Assembly (NCBI GenBank): GCA_015039465.1
Contig: MU130533.1
Span: 1-64,000, forward strand
Origin: Phlegmacium glaucopus
Taxonomy: Eukaryota; Basidiomycota; Agaricomycetes; Agaricales; Cortinariaceae
Direction: 5' to 3'
DNA: 64,000 bases
The position numbers and the translations under genes are program-made. Below, in pieces: positions 22,748-35,138 of this stretch. Position 1 is the first letter of the stretch. The number at the start of each line of letters is the position of its first letter. The notes below the pieces were generated by a model. The model made no database searches, had not been told where the DNA came from, and was given only the letters and a program-made list of their open reading frames with translations.

Positions 22748-25049
22748 TTAGCCGACCTTACTAGGCAACATACTACCCCGCGCTGGTTTGCGCGCAAGCA
22801 GTATAATGTACCAAGTAGAAAGGCCAACAACGATGAGGCCAACAATTGTAACGACGACAGCCAACGCGATAGTCGCTTTCTTGCTCAGATGAGGATTGTC
22901 ACAGCCTTCATCGAAGGCGGCATCACAAGGCACTCCGCTAGGTTTGACTTTATTGTATGCTCCAGCCGAGAGCGATATGAAGAATGGGTCTTTCGTGTCG
23001 CTGAGTACGTGCATAGCTGCTAATGTGAGCATAGGGGCATTGTAGTCAAGTGCAATCTGTGATTGCCATCAGATTGTGTAGAGGCGGATATGCTTGGCAG
23101 GAATCTTACCTCCGTTTCAGGCCAATCACTCCGAATGTCAAAGAATCTGTCCCGTTTGTCAGGTCCACCCACGACTGCACCATAGAGCACATGGGCTTCC
23201 AATACTGGATCGGTGTCGATCTTACCGACGTCGAAGCCACCTGACGCCAACGCAGAATGAGGGTTGGATGGAGAATTAGGATTTACGCCGACAATGTAGG
23301 GCACTAATCCCATATCAGAAATTTGTCAAAGCGAGAACAATGGATATTTGGCACCAGACATAGAATTCTTTCCAAGCGCATAGTCTACTTGACTGTTTGC
23401 AAAATTCTGCGTGAAGATTTAGAGGGATGCTTCCAATGATGTCATCCCCGCTCACCTGATATGCAACTCTCTTCTCATTGGTGGAGGCCAATGGAGCAAA
23501 GCGGTGGAGGAGCATGGCAGCATTTAATGCAGGATTCAAGCTTGCTGCGTCAGAATCCCCATCATAGTATAGGAGACCATCTGCAAATTGACCAATGTTA
23601 TTGGCTGAAATTCGACAGAATAGTTGTTAAATTGCTGCACCCTTTGTTAAATACCCAGACCCTTTGCCGCTGATCACAGTATCTAAGTAGTTTTCTGCGG
23701 CCTTTTGCCATGCAGAGAAGTTACCACCGATATTAGGGGAAGCATGGTTGACTTGAGAGAATAGGACAGGTAAACCTGGAGTTTTGGAATCCCAGTTGAA
23801 AACACCAGTCCAATCGCCAAGACTATATTTAGAGTAATGGGCTTCGGCCTCTTGATATAACGAAATGGAACCCGTGGCCCAGGAGAGGAATAGCGCAGCT
23901 ATGGCAAGTTCATCCCCATAGCCCGAAGAGGCATAGGAAGTCGCTGCTTGGGGAACAGATGTTTGGTAAGTCCTGTGGCCACCTGTTGCATTGACAGCGA
24001 AAGAGTAGAGTTGTTGTGCATGGGTCAAGAGCGTGCTAGCATACGAATCGTTCTTCAACGACGCCGGTGCAACGTAGGTCGCATTGCCGAAGCCGCGGTT
24101 TGCGTAAAGGTTTGAACAAGCAGCGAAAGCTGCAGCCGCACCTGCAGCTGCGTCTGTGCCGGGTTGTGCATCGGTGATTTGATATATGGGCCGAGGTGAA
24201 GGGATGCTTAAGTCTCCTCCCCAGTAAGTAAATCCGTCATCCGCTATGTGATGAATAAATATCAGAACGCTGAAGGAGACTGAACCAAAGTAGTACCATT
24301 TGCGACCAATACAAATAAGGTAGTGGCATTAGGGTGGGCCTATTAAGAGTGATAAATATATATTTCAAACACTACAAGTCGTCAAATGGGGGACTACCTT
24401 GATTAACCAGTCAAGACCCCAGCGAAGCATACTGTCTAGGTATGAAGTTTGGTTGGCCAGGTCGTAGCCTTCGCATTGTATAAGTAATTTTGCAATGAAC
24501 TAAGCATATTATGCATACCTCTTCCGAAGTCTGTTGCGCCCCAACAGATGGACATAAGCGCAAAACTCTATGCGATTTTTATTAGAGACGTATTGGGCGA
24601 AATAGATAATACTCACCAATGGGAATGTGTCCTTGGAGTAATCTGGAGCGATGGTTTAAGCGAACGTTTTCTAGCGAGTTGAGCTTTACGTACCTCCTGC
24701 GTCATAGTATCCGCCTAATGGATCCTAGTGAGCATTAGACAAAACCAGGGATTTCCACTGTTTTCAAACCTGAAAGATCAATTCCATTGTTCCAACCCTC
24801 GTATATTAAACTATCGTTCCGCCATGGCACACGATTTGTAGATGGTAGAACACCACTGCGTTGTTCATCATAGAAATATAAAAGACTGCCTAGAAGAGAT
24901 GTCCATTGCGAGTTCGGAAAGCCTCCGATTGATGCTTGTGTGCCTGCTGAAGCGTTCGGAGGTAAAAACGGAGGAACTGGAAGGGCGATTTGAGCTGAAA
25001 CGAGAGATACAAAGACTTGAAGTGTAGTGAGAAGCGTCCTAACCCACAT
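22748..25049 (-). CDS. GH9 endoglucanase with C-terminal membrane anchor
   Basis: The protein begins with a signal peptide (MWVRTLLTTLQVFVSLVSA). The GH9 start pattern FYDEQRSGVLP is followed by a short exon giving GGYYDAGDYSKDT, with the catalytic-domain DAGD motif. It continues with FALMSICWGA, WGLDWLIKAHP, PGTDAAAGAAAAFAAC, SGYGDELAIAALFL and the C-terminal NPNSPSNPHSALASGG block. The end has the YNAPML region, then one membrane helix (ATIALAVVVTIVGLIVVGL) and a short basic cytoplasmic tail. GH9 enzymes cleave beta-1,4-glucan. The anchor suggests a plasma-membrane or wall-facing enzyme rather than a secreted cellulase, possibly for the fungal wall. At least nine exons are needed; some boundaries are approximate. 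Confidence 0.88.
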
Positions 25050-25205
25050 CAGGGCTGAAGTCGTAGCGGTTGTCTTGAAGTTTCGTGCGGGTATAAAATT
25101 GAACGTTCAACTTGCAAAGGATCAAATCTTTCAATTCCCACGTGAAATTTTAGTCATGTGACCGCGTTTTATTATTTTATTAATAGCTCTGTGACCGCCG
25201 CCGCC

Positions 25206-26561
25206 ATGTCTCGTCCAATCAACACATGCGTTTTGGGCGTCGGTCTTTCTGGTTTAACTTTTCATATTCCCTTCATTCTCGCCTTGCCTGAAGTATTCAT
25301 TTTACATTCAGTTCTTGAGCGCAACCCCTCCAGCCCCGGCGGAAAAGTAAACGAAAGATTCGGAGTCCAAGTCACGATTTATAGGTCTTTAGATCAAGTC
25401 CTAGCAGATCCAACCGTCGAACTTGTCATCATCGGAACTCCGAACGATACACACTATCCGTTTGCAAAAGCCGCCCTGAAGGCCGGAAAGCATGGTGCAA
25501 TATTTATGTAATGTAATTATTGATATGATCAGCTAACTTCACCCAGTCCTCGTCGACAAACCTGTAACAGCCACCTTAGAGCAGGCCCTGGAGCTAGGCG
25601 TTTTGGCACAGATAAAAGGATTAATATTGTATGCATTTCAGAACCGACGATGGGATTCAGATTTTCTGGCTTTAAAGCGGCTTCTGGCATTGCCAGATAC
25701 ATCCCCGGAATCTCTTGGGCCTATAACAGAATTTGAATCACAGTAAGAAAAGGTTTATCAGGGAGCTTTTGTCTTCACTCCTCATTATTATTCACCAGCT
25801 TTGATCGTTATCGTAAAGGATTGAAGGGGACCTGGAAGGATCAACTCTTACCTGCTGCAGGCTTGACTTGGGATCTCGGTTCACATCTAATTGATCAAGC
25901 ATTGAATTTATTTGGACGGCCGAATCGTCTAACGGCATTTATCCAAAATTTGAGGCAAATTGGGAACACGAGTGTCGATGATACAGTATGTTGAGTTGGT
26001 ATGAAGATTAAGGCTGGCACTGACAGGCGTCGACTAGTTTACAATTCATATGCACTACGACGCAGGGCCCAAGCGTGTGTACCCTTTACTTGTCATCCTG
26101 AGGGCACACACACTGTCAGTTCGTTCGCCACAAGTCCGATTCATCGTTAGGGGGACAAGAGGAACATATCTGAAATATGGCATCGACGTACAAGAAGATC
26201 AACTTAAGGTGATATCATCCCCAAATGCAATTCTGGAGGAGCAATTTGGTATGGAGCCTGAATACCTTGCGGGAACAATAGAGAGGATTGAGGCCGACGA
26301 TCTCACGGTCACAAAGTCCAAGTGAGTAACAATGACAGTTATTTCAGGATTCGAGAAGGACCTACTAATGTTGGTGTACTTAGTTGGCCGTCGGCTGAAG
26401 CAGGCGCATACATTGAACTGTTTCGCAATTTGGGAGATGCAATTAGGAATGGTATCGACCTTTCGATGAAGTGGGATGAGGCCACAACTGTGATTGAAAT
26501 ACTCGAGCTCGCGCATAAGAGCGCAAGGGAAGGAATTACTATTAGCATCAAAGTCCCTTGA
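25206..26561 (+). CDS. Gfo/Idh/MocA-family NAD(P)-dependent oxidoreductase
   Basis: The N-terminal Rossmann fold shows [16 protein letters not shown], then [26 protein letters not shown]. The next exon gives VLVDKPVT, the conserved EKP/DKP-type motif of the family. The C-terminal domain has [16 protein letters not shown], with the GxHxxD-type active-site region. It then carries a beta-sheet tail ([14 protein letters not shown]). The fungal members are cytosolic sugar or polyol dehydrogenase-like enzymes; substrate cannot be told from sequence. It is divergent from the GH9 gene, with 156 bp between starts. Five or more short introns are required. Confidence 0.85.
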
Positions 26562-26627
26562 GTCACGTGTTTCAGTACACGTTGCCGATGTACTTATAGC
26601 TCAGGGTCTGCTTAGTGTGCTACCCTC

Positions 26628-28307
26628 ATGTCACTCGTAGATCTCCGCGTCGACCTACCCGCTTACGCTCGTTCTTTGTTTCTCAAGGTCAATGCATCGA
26701 ATTCAATCCTCCAAGTAAAGGAAGAGATATCTCGTACCTGTCCGGGACAACCTCGTCCTGATGGCCAAAGACTCATTTGGCGGGGTAGAATACTGGCAGA
26801 CAATGAGACGGTCGACAGCTTGTGGAAGGTATGGTGCTTTGTCTTCTACTACCGTCTCTTCATAAATTTATTCAATCAGTCTGAGCCCCGCGTTGTCCAT
26901 CTTGCCGTACATCCTTCTGCCTGGTCGTCTTCTCCACCGGAAATTCCGCAAGTTGCACAGCCCAGTTTATCTCCTCCGCCTTCGGAGTCTCCCATACCAC
27001 CTAGAAATCAGATTACGTCTCGAATGGAGTCTACGGGTGTCCCACAACCTGCTGTACATCGACCAACGCTCGCCTTCATTGTATATAAACATCACAAAGC
27101 CCTTGCTGTGCTTTCGCCGGTCGTAATCCTTCATAATGAATTGGAACATTCACCAGCGACTATGCAGGCCGCTCGCTCAACTGCCCTAAGTACACTACAG
27201 AGGAACGGATGGGGCTGGCCTAGTATCCTTGACGAAGAGTTCCCAGCACCGTCAGAAGGCGGCCTGGTATACGAGAGCACCGTTATGGAGTGTGTTTTGC
27301 TATCCATCAACGTTAATCTTAACTTACCTATGATTTCTAGAGGAAAATCTTATCTTCGACTCTGCAATTCCAGTGAAAGTGCCACTCCATCACAAGCCCA
27401 CGCACTGAGGGTTCTTTCTGTTACTTTCACCATCTTATCAATGACGCTACCTGCGCCACCAACTTCTAGATCTGTACAAACGCAAGCAATGCCTATTCCT
27501 CCTCATGTTAATCAGCTTCTGCAACAGCTCGGACTTCCCCCTCTTCGAGTGGCCCCGAATCAGAATGCAAACCCCATACCAGGCCCGAACAATCCCATTC
27601 TTCCTGAAATTCGGGAAATCAACCTCCGCCCTTTTCTCGCCACCCTCATGATGCTCATAGTACGCACCACACTCCTTTTGTATTTCGTTGCGCCAACAAG
27701 GAAACCTATCTTTGGCGTTCTCATCCTACTTTGGATGTTGTACGAGATTTGGCAGCCCATTCGTAACGCATTGCGCAATGGATTGGGACGTAATCCACAG
27801 GTGCCTGCAGAGGATCGACCGGATGCAAGGGCACCTCAGAATCCTGTTGAGCCAAACGGTAACAACGATGCTCAAGCTGCAGCTCCACAGCCTGCCGCCA
27901 ACGCCGCTGTTCTGGGGAGACCTGTAGCTTTCGAAGCTCAAGCAGATGCCATCCTCGACGGATTGGCGAACATCAATATTCAAGAGGAAGAAGGAATACT
28001 TCGTGAGGCCCCTGGCGTGCCTACCGTTGAACCTGGTCTTGGACACAAGATATCAACATTTTTGGCGTTGCTAATGGTAACAATGCACCCGGCTATATGG
28101 AACAGAAGACGAGTTGCTCTTCGACGGAGAGAAGGGACAATCAGGACAGAAGCAAACATGCGAAATTCAGTTCCGGTGGAGGAAGGGGAGACGGATACAG
28201 GCGGACAAATACGAGAAGAACTTCGTGCACAATTTAATCGTCGTCCGGGGTGGATACAGAGGTACATAGGGAGAGTAGTTGCGGAGGATTGGGTTGATTC
28301 TGATTAG
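26628..28307 (+). CDS. Ubiquitin-like-domain membrane protein (HERP/Usa1-like)
   Basis: The N-terminus is a ubiquitin-like domain (ILQVKEEISRTCPGQPRPDGQRLIWRGR has the beta-alpha-beta pattern and the QRLIxxGR loop). A Pro-rich linker follows, then two hydrophobic segments (LATLMMLIVRTTLLLYFVA and GVLILLWMLYEIW) resembling the HERP membrane hairpin. The C-terminal cytosolic part ends EDWVDSD. HERP and Usa1 proteins recruit the Hrd1 ligase in ER-associated degradation, so a similar ER role is inferred. Two introns (26829-26879 and 27290-27340) are both 51 nt, a multiple of three and stop-free, so the gene reads as one open frame if they are kept. The join at the second (STVMEGKSYLRL) is the less certain. 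Confidence 0.75.
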   Translation: MSLVDLRVDLPAYARSLFLKVNASNSILQVKEEISRTCPGQPRPDGQRLIWRGRILADNETVDSLWKVWCFVFYYRLFINLFNQSEPRVVHLAVHPSAWSSSPPEIPQVAQPSLSPPPSESPIPPRNQITSRMESTGVPQPAVHRPTLAFIVYKHHKALAVLSPVVILHNELEHSPATMQAARSTALSTLQRNGWGWPSILDEEFPAPSEGGLVYESTVMECVLLSINVNLNLPMISRGKSYLRLCNSSESATPSQAHALRVLSVTFTILSMTLPAPPTSRSVQTQAMPIPPHVNQLLQQLGLPPLRVAPNQNANPIPGPNNPILPEIREINLRPFLATLMMLIVRTTLLLYFVAPTRKPIFGVLILLWMLYEIWQPIRNALRNGLGRNPQVPAEDRPDARAPQNPVEPNGNNDAQAAAPQPAANAAVLGRPVAFEAQADAILDGLANINIQEEEGILREAPGVPTVEPGLGHKISTFLALLMVTMHPAIWNRRRVALRRREGTIRTEANMRNSVPVEEGETDTGGQIREELRAQFNRRPGWIQRYIGRVVAEDWVDSD

Positions 28308-28331
28308 TAATAAAATCTACATAAATTTATT

Positions 28332-28351
28332 TAAATAAATAAATAAATAAA
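28332..28351. repeat. TAAA microsatellite
   Basis: Five tandem TAAA units lie in the spacer between the HERP-like gene and BCY1. It may also serve as the polyadenylation region of the upstream gene. Confidence 0.7.
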
Positions 28352-28401
28352 AGTCTTGCAGTGTTGCAAACATCTCGCTGTGCCCTTGTACTTTCCATTC
28401 G

Positions 28402-29926
28402 ATGTCGACCTTTGACTCATTGATTAACGACCTCACCCGTGATATTCATCGCGTCCAACCCAAAGATTCTCTTCAGTTCTGTGCCAATTGGTTCCAATCT
28501 CGTCTTGAAGAACAGAGAGCGCGTACCCGTGATCTACTTGCAAGCCGCTCGGTATCAATCTCTGCTCCCACTGAGCTATATGCAGATGCTACTCTAAGTG
28601 GGGGCAATGGGTCATCCCCACTAGCACCGTTCCCTCGACCTCGTTCATCCTTTCGAGACAGCATCGCTCATAGCCCCTTCGGGACACTCAATGTTCCAGG
28701 AAACGCGTTACTTACAGGAGATCGCACTCCACCTTCTCTTCGCATCGGTCAGAACGAACTACCCCCAACATCACCACTATCAACTGTCAACCCATTTGCT
28801 TCATTCGACACTACCACTCCTATGCCACTAAACGCAGGCGATTATCTGCATGCACCCAATTCGTCTATTTTTGCAAGGCGAACATCGGTGTCTGCTGAAA
28901 CCATTGCTGTAGATAGTAACACAGATGAGCCTCTCCCTGTTTACCCAAAGACAGATGATCAAATAAGGCGTATCAAAGCCGCCATTGGAAATAATTTTAT
29001 TTTTCGCGATCTAGACGAAGAACAGGAGACAGGTGTGCTAAATGCGATGCAGGAGCTTCGAGTGGTCAAGAACGAGGTCGTGATCAGACAAGGAGATGTA
29101 GGAGAATACTTCTACGTCGTGGAATCGGGTCTCCTGCATTGCTTCATCCGTCCAGAACCTCTTCCTCCGGCATGGCTCTCTGCGGGGAATATCGCTGCTA
29201 ACATCAACCCGGAGGATAAATTTGTTCAACCCAAGTATCACTCTGAATTCGGCAGGCAGGTCCAGGAATGTAAACCTGGCAGCTCATTTGGTGAATTAGC
29301 CCTGATGTACGGACATCCGCGTGCTGCATCGGTGCTTGCCGTAGAAACGTCGACATTATGGTCTCTGGACCGGATCACTTTCCGCACAATCATATTGAAG
29401 GCAGCGCATAGGAGACGTACGATGTATGAGCAATTTTTGTCCACTGTGACACTTCTATCTTCATTGGATGCACCCGAAAGAAGCAAAATTGCCGACGCTT
29501 TGGTCAGTAGCGTGTACATGGATGGTGAAGCCGTTGTTCGACAAGGAGAGATGGGAGATACCTTCTTTTTCATAGAGGAAGGGGAAGCCACTGTATCAAA
29601 AACTCAACAAACAGAAAATGGAGAAGTCCGCGAGCTCAAGGTTGGGCATCTCAGAAAAGGAGATTACTTTGGAGGTATACCGATCGCATTGTTTATTTCA
29701 TGAGAGTTGCTCAATGATCGTGACAGAACTTTCTTTATTACGACTGGCACCCCGTGCTGCGACAGTAAGTGCGATACACCGCGGCGATCCATCAACGCCA
29801 AAGTTGAAGGTGGCTGCTTTGGATGAAGCTGCCTTTACACGGTTACTGGGACCTCTTCGAGAAATTATGGAGCGCAAAGCTGGGGAGAAATATGGAGGCG
29901 GGCCTCGTCTCTCTCTTTCTCGCTAA
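28402..29926 (+). CDS. BCY1: cAMP-dependent protein kinase regulatory subunit
   Basis: There are two exons, 28402-29674 and 29727-29926. The N-terminal helix (MSTFDSLINDLTRDI) fits the dimerization/docking domain. The inhibitor site RRTSVS lies about 160 residues in and, as in fungal Bcy1, has a phosphorylatable Ser. Two cyclic-nucleotide-binding domains follow; the first has GSSFGELALMYGHPRAASV, the second GDYFGELSLLRLAPRAATV, both with the Glu/Arg phosphate-binding cassette. The second cassette is completed only across the intron. It holds PKA inactive until cAMP binds, linking nutrient sensing to growth. Confidence 0.95.
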
Positions 29927-31193
29927 GTAGTCCACTACAATGTTTGGACCCTTGATACAGTGAGGCTTATCCCTCTCAAATCTTGCTCGTTTACTTAACT
30001 TTAGTGATAAAAGTTAACCTATCATGTTCAACCTAAACACACAAAAAATCTTGCTCAGGTTATTGGCGATGCACATCGATCATTACATCAAATTCCACAT
30101 TTTTGGCTTTTTGCCAACTTTTCGACCACTCATCTACAGATATTCTGATGAAAATTTGTATGCCAAGGAGGCCAACAAAGACTACAATTTGACCACAAAA
30201 TTTTGACCACAAAAATAAGAGAATCGGACACTAACTCATGTCATGAAGAAAGGCGGCTTGATGAGCGCGACAATGTGTGAGAGAGCTGATTCTCAACCTC
30301 TCGGACTCTTTCGGATCTACATCTTCCTACTCACATGGATTGATAATTTAGAACCATGACAATGGTGGACGCGCCATGTCGAGGACAACGGGCGCAGAAT
30401 GCACGTTATCAGGCTATTGACGAGTAAATGTGAGCAGACCAAAACAACACGGTCTGCGGGCCATTGCAGCGAAGGACGTCAATTACAGCACCCCTGTTTC
30501 CCAAGAAACCGAAGTGGCCATTGAAGACGACTTGGACGATCGTGGGAACATAAATAACACGCACACAGCGTTGCATTTCGTGACAAAAGTACTCACCTCA
30601 CAAATTTGCCTCGTTCACTGTCTTCCGCTTCAAGATCACGAAATACACTAAAGATGGTACTTCATCATGCCACCAACTCAGAATTGCTCAATTTCATGTG
30701 TGAGGAATGCATAACTGAAATCTCTATATAGCATACACGTGTGCATGTCAAGGAGGGTCCGCATCCTGCACCAGTAACCAAGGTTTCCCCACTAAATTAC
30801 ACACTTATTATTCAACAATATCGTGATACTTATAACAAAGATGGGGGTTCTATGCGGAAGGACAGGCGAAGGGGTGTTCCGTGCTTTCGTCATTGTTCGC
30901 GGGCGAACGGCGCTACGAGCGCCTTTACTCCTCATCATGTTCTCTGCAGGCCATTATATAAATTTGTAATAAATTGAATGGGAGTAACATGCTATTCAAA
31001 TTATTACGATGGGCCACATTAGGGCCACAGAGAACAAGCATGAAGGTGTTATGACGGAGTCGACTGTCAGTTACTGCCTCACGTGCTATTTGGGACTAGG
31101 GTGGAGCGAAGTGGAGCAATGGCGCCTGTCTGTTGCGAAACCTTTTCTTTCACTCTTTGAACCCACCCTCATTTTTCCTCTTGTTTCCTTTTG
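29927..31193. other. Long intergenic region
   Basis: About 1.27 kb without a supported gene. It is AT-rich and contains a short direct repeat of TTTGACCACAAAA (about 30,188-30,215). Small open frames at 30,430-30,650 and 30,741-30,977 have no motif or splice pattern. The region probably holds the BCY1 3' end and the promoter of the Ser/Thr-rich protein. No tRNA-like cloverleaf is obvious. Confidence 0.45.
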
Positions 31194-32082
31194 ATGAGCG
31201 CTCAGGATTTGAAGTTACTCCAGGAGAGACAACTCGACTGTGAGTTGGTGTTTTCTGCCATATTAATCCTTACCAAAGCCATATACTTTTAGTTCTCTCT
31301 GATCTCTTGTATGTTTTTCTACTTGTGTGAGCCCAGCTATTCATTGATTGGACTCTCATTCTGGTAGCCCCACTCCGGCGTCGACGTCAACAAAGGCCAA
31401 GTCAACTGGCAACACATCGAGCACATCATCTACATCATCTTCCCAGTATGATGAGTCCTTCTGAATATATGCCACTCCTTACTGATTAACTCAAAAAGTT
31501 CAACCTCCACCACTCCGACTACCTCTTCATCGTGGGTCGTTAGTTCCGTCCTACAACGCGATAAGACCGCTAATTTTTCTGTCTCAAAGAACATCGAGTT
31601 CCACAACTTCCTCGTCCTCGTCCTCATCCTCTATATCCACCCCCACAGATCCCTCTCCACCTCTTGTAGTTACAACGACCGCTGGGCACACTATTACCTT
31701 GACAGCATCCCAAGGAGCACAGACATCTGCTATCAGCTCGAGTAACCCACCCTCTCCAAAGGGCTTTCTGGAGAATAGGGTTCTGTCGGGTCTTGTTTTT
31801 GGTTTAGTCGGCCTTGTTGGCCTCATATTTCTCATTGTTATCGCAACTTGGATCATCAGGCGAAAACGCAACAAGAAACTATTAGAGGAAGCTGTGATGT
31901 TTGATCCCGTAATCGAAACCGATACAATGGAGAAAGCAAGACCTAGCAGTTTTGAAGCGGATCCCCCATATCGTCCATATCCTACCCCGTACATGTATCC
32001 CACAACATCTCGTCGCGAGGTCGGTCAGTTTCAACCGCCCTCCGCCTGGTTGACCCCGGCACATCGACATGTTGCTTATTAG
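31194..32082 (+). CDS. Ser/Thr-rich single-pass membrane protein, Mid2/Wsc-like layout
   Basis: A multi-exon gene ends in a long exon with a Ser/Thr-rich ectodomain, one membrane helix (VLSGLVFGLVGLVGLIFLIVIATWII), a basic stop-transfer (RRKRNK) and a Pro/Tyr-rich tail (PYRPYPTPYMYP). This layout resembles fungal cell-wall stress sensors, but no WSC or other cysteine domain is seen. It may also be a simple mucin-like anchor. The chosen start, ATG 31194, gives no clear signal peptide, so the N-terminal exon is uncertain and a start further upstream is possible. Small introns within the Ser/Thr tract were placed to keep the Ser/Thr frame. Confidence 0.6.
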
Positions 32083-32405
32083 CAATTGATCCGGTTCATC
32101 GAACTCCGGAGTTCGAGATCTCAATCATAATCACCATCACTATTTTCATCAAAGCCTCTCCTTACCTCACCGGAGTCACCACGCAGTCAAAGACGTTGTT
32201 TCCAACAGGTCCCTACTGCTTTCAGATGTCGACATACCCTCATCCTCACCCCCGCGGGCCCCACCCCTTTGTTCTCTCGCTTTTCAGTGGTACAGTTGCT
32301 TTATGTAAAAGACTCCTGGTGGGTCACAATTTTATTTGTACAACCAGTCAATTATCAATTATATATACATTGTATGATGAACGCTTCCCTTTAAGTCATT
32401 GCCCA
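32083..32405. other. Convergent intergenic spacer
   Basis: About 320 bp lie between the stop of the Ser/Thr-rich gene and the stop of the MFS transporter gene on the other strand. Pyrimidine-rich stretches are seen, but no gene. Confidence 0.5.
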
Positions 32406-34808
32406 TCACCTAGCATTAGAGGGACCCAAATTGCCAAGATCATCTGAGTTTTTGCTTTGAGATACGTCTTCAATCACCAAGTTATCTCGAGAGCGCCATT
32501 CCCGGCGTTCCAGATAATAGACCAACCAAGTTATACCTAGCGTAGCTACGCATATACACAGCATAGCAATCATGCCCTTGCGGAACCGGGGTGCATCGGT
32601 CGTTGGATAGAACACGATTGACCACCAAGCATTGATGATATTGTTGCACATGCTATAATTAATCGCTTGTTTATTCCCCGCGTCATTGTAGATAATTGAA
32701 AGATCATACTTCATAGAGGCAAGCACGACCGCACGTTCTTGATCATCGTCGGCACATATCTGATTCGCCCATCTAGAAATAAATTAAAATACATACGATC
32801 AGGAAAAGTTGGCAGTAGCTGCCATACAAACTTACGCAAATGTAGTCGCCTGTCCAGCATAAGAAGCACCAGCTAAATCTGTTGAAAGTCGTGGGTAAAT
32901 TGCAATTCCCAGGACATAAGAACTCACAATATGCGAAGAATTTAAGCGCTGTGGGACTGCTCCATATGAGAAGACATATTGAGGATACTATTAAAGCTAG
33001 AGCCATGTAGACAAGGACAGGCCATCGCACGCGAGTGTGATCCGTCCAAGCGGCACAAACCAGTGTAGACACAATTGCGAACGCCGTCGACCCAGAGGGA
33101 TATAAATCTGTACGCTTTATTAGCAAAACAAAACGAACTGCGCGTCAAACCCACCAATCTGCTCCACAGAATATCCGCCAATCGCCTTTAACCATTGTCC
33201 CATGAGGTTGTTAGAACCTAAGCTCTCCGTCTCACCAGAGATCGCAAACTGAACATAAGGAAAGAGGGATGAAAAGGATTATAACTAAAAGGGCACATGG
33301 ACTACTTACGAGTGCACTACAAGCATACCACCTCCATCGAGTCAAAACTCTGCGGGCGAGGCGCCAAGAGAATACGGAAGTGTTAGGTTGCTTAATTTGT
33401 ACAGTGGGGTCATTGAGCCGTTCATATGCCAAGACGCGTTCCTACCGATAAGATTAGATATATATAAGCATCTCTTTATCAATCCCGAATTCACCTGACT
33501 TGACAGATAGAATGCCTTGGTTGTCCGAGGAAGGTCTGGGAAAACAAGAAAACCATAAAGTGCGATTGGGAGGGTGATTACACCGTCGATAAGGAACCTT
33601 GTTATTTGGAACGTCAACTCCGAGTAACGTCAAAGAACATCTGTTTACATACAGCCATCGCCAACCGCTTCTGCCTAGATGTCCGTTCAAATTCCTAGAA
33701 GACAAGATAAGACACTTTTGCAAAGTTATAAATGGAAAGATTCTGTATACCTATAGACAGCGCCCTGCAGAATTCCAGAGAATCTATAAGTGTAGCCATC
33801 AGTATTTCTATATGGGTTGCCAAAATTGTGTCTATTAACAGAGTACCGATCAAACCTGAACTGGTGAAGATGCCTGACCGTATCCCCAGTTCTCTGGGTT
33901 TGTACCATCTTTTGAATCTGTGAGCGGGTAAATCAAGCGATGAAGGTCATTGACAAGACGAACGATCCCAGGATATAATGTGTTCCAACAAAAGTCGAAG
34001 ATTCTGCTATTCCCTGGAAGAAACGGATGGCATAAATCTGTAACAATGCATTATTAGCATAGGTATAGATGGACATATATAATTAAACTAGCCTGTTTTA
34101 CATTTCTGACGGCACTGGTACTAGAAAAAGGTGTAGATTGGTGTTTTCTGCCAATGACTACTCATTGCTTACCTGAAGGTAAGTACTCCCCATATAATCT
34201 GCATAAAAGGGAACCAGATGCGAGGAGAGACCACTTGGAGCATGAGATTATCTTGACATGATGAATTGGAATTTGGCTTCCATTTGATTATTGTTACGGA
34301 ACATACTAGGAATCATTCCGATGATGTAACCACATGTGAAGATGGTATTGATTTTCTATCCAAATTCAAGTTAATTGAGCTGAGCCTGCGAAGCAGAGAA
34401 CAAGAGTCAAAAGTTTTCCTAACATTGAATTCTGTTCCAAACATCTTCAGCTCTTCCCTCATCCCAGAAACATAGGCGTTGGCAACATTGGAACGGTCTA
34501 GATCTAGTGTGTTTCCTGAATTGTCAAATTGGATCCGTAAGACATAAGCCTGAGGATCGCCGTACAGTTGGAAAAATACTGTGACATAATTCATAATTAG
34601 TAATACTTAATAAGTTGAGATGTGTACCATTAAACAACAGTAAGACAGGATAAACCAGTCGATCTTGGCTAGGAGAATCTTTTCTCGCTTGCTGGAAGAA
34701 GACTGAAGACATGCATTCCAAGGCCACATAGTAGGATAGGAGGAATGCAAGAAGTACGGCATAGAAGCACCAGTGCCAGGTCCGATAACTCGTGACCACG
34801 GTCGTCAT
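32406..34808 (-). CDS. MFS transporter, Dal5/Liz1 (anion:cation symporter) family
   Basis: A many-exon gene starts at ATG 34808. The conserved N-terminal signature is recovered by splicing: KIDWFILSYCCLM, then YFSNYLDRSNVANAYVSGMREEL. The splice 5' of LDRSN uses the AG at the end of ACACTAG rather than an earlier AG that gives a stop. Later parts include IDGVITLPIALYGFLVFPDLP, LYPSGSTAFAIVSTL, the WANQICADDDQERAVVLASM motif and a last helix before the tail. About 12 membrane helices are expected. Members carry allantoate, pantothenate, nicotinate or biotin-type anions; the substrate is not determined. The divergent partner is YTP1. Confidence 0.85.
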
Positions 34809-35138
34809 TGAATATTGAACGATTATGTCGCCAACACCTCGGACCCTGTGAATCCTTTGCTTATACCATGATCCTTATCATTCTCATTCTGTGTAGTTCT
34901 AGCACTTGCGTTTGACTTCGGCTTCAACTCTGCTCTGGGAATCCAGGGTCTCTGTTTGATCGGTCCCCAAGTGGGTCTACTATGCCTTTTTTATCAGTGT
35001 TTTAGGACAATGTAAGATGTATCTGACTCATCAGCAAAGATGATGCAATTTATCTTACTCAACAAGGGTAGGCATCGACTGGAACCCTATTAAAACCTTG
35101 TCTCCCGTTGGCGGTCTCACCTTTTGGCACCTTCCAAG
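34809..35138. promoter_or_regulatory. Divergent promoter region between the MFS transporter and YTP1
   Basis: A 330-bp spacer separates two start codons pointing away from each other. No recognisable shared motif was found. Confidence 0.45.
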
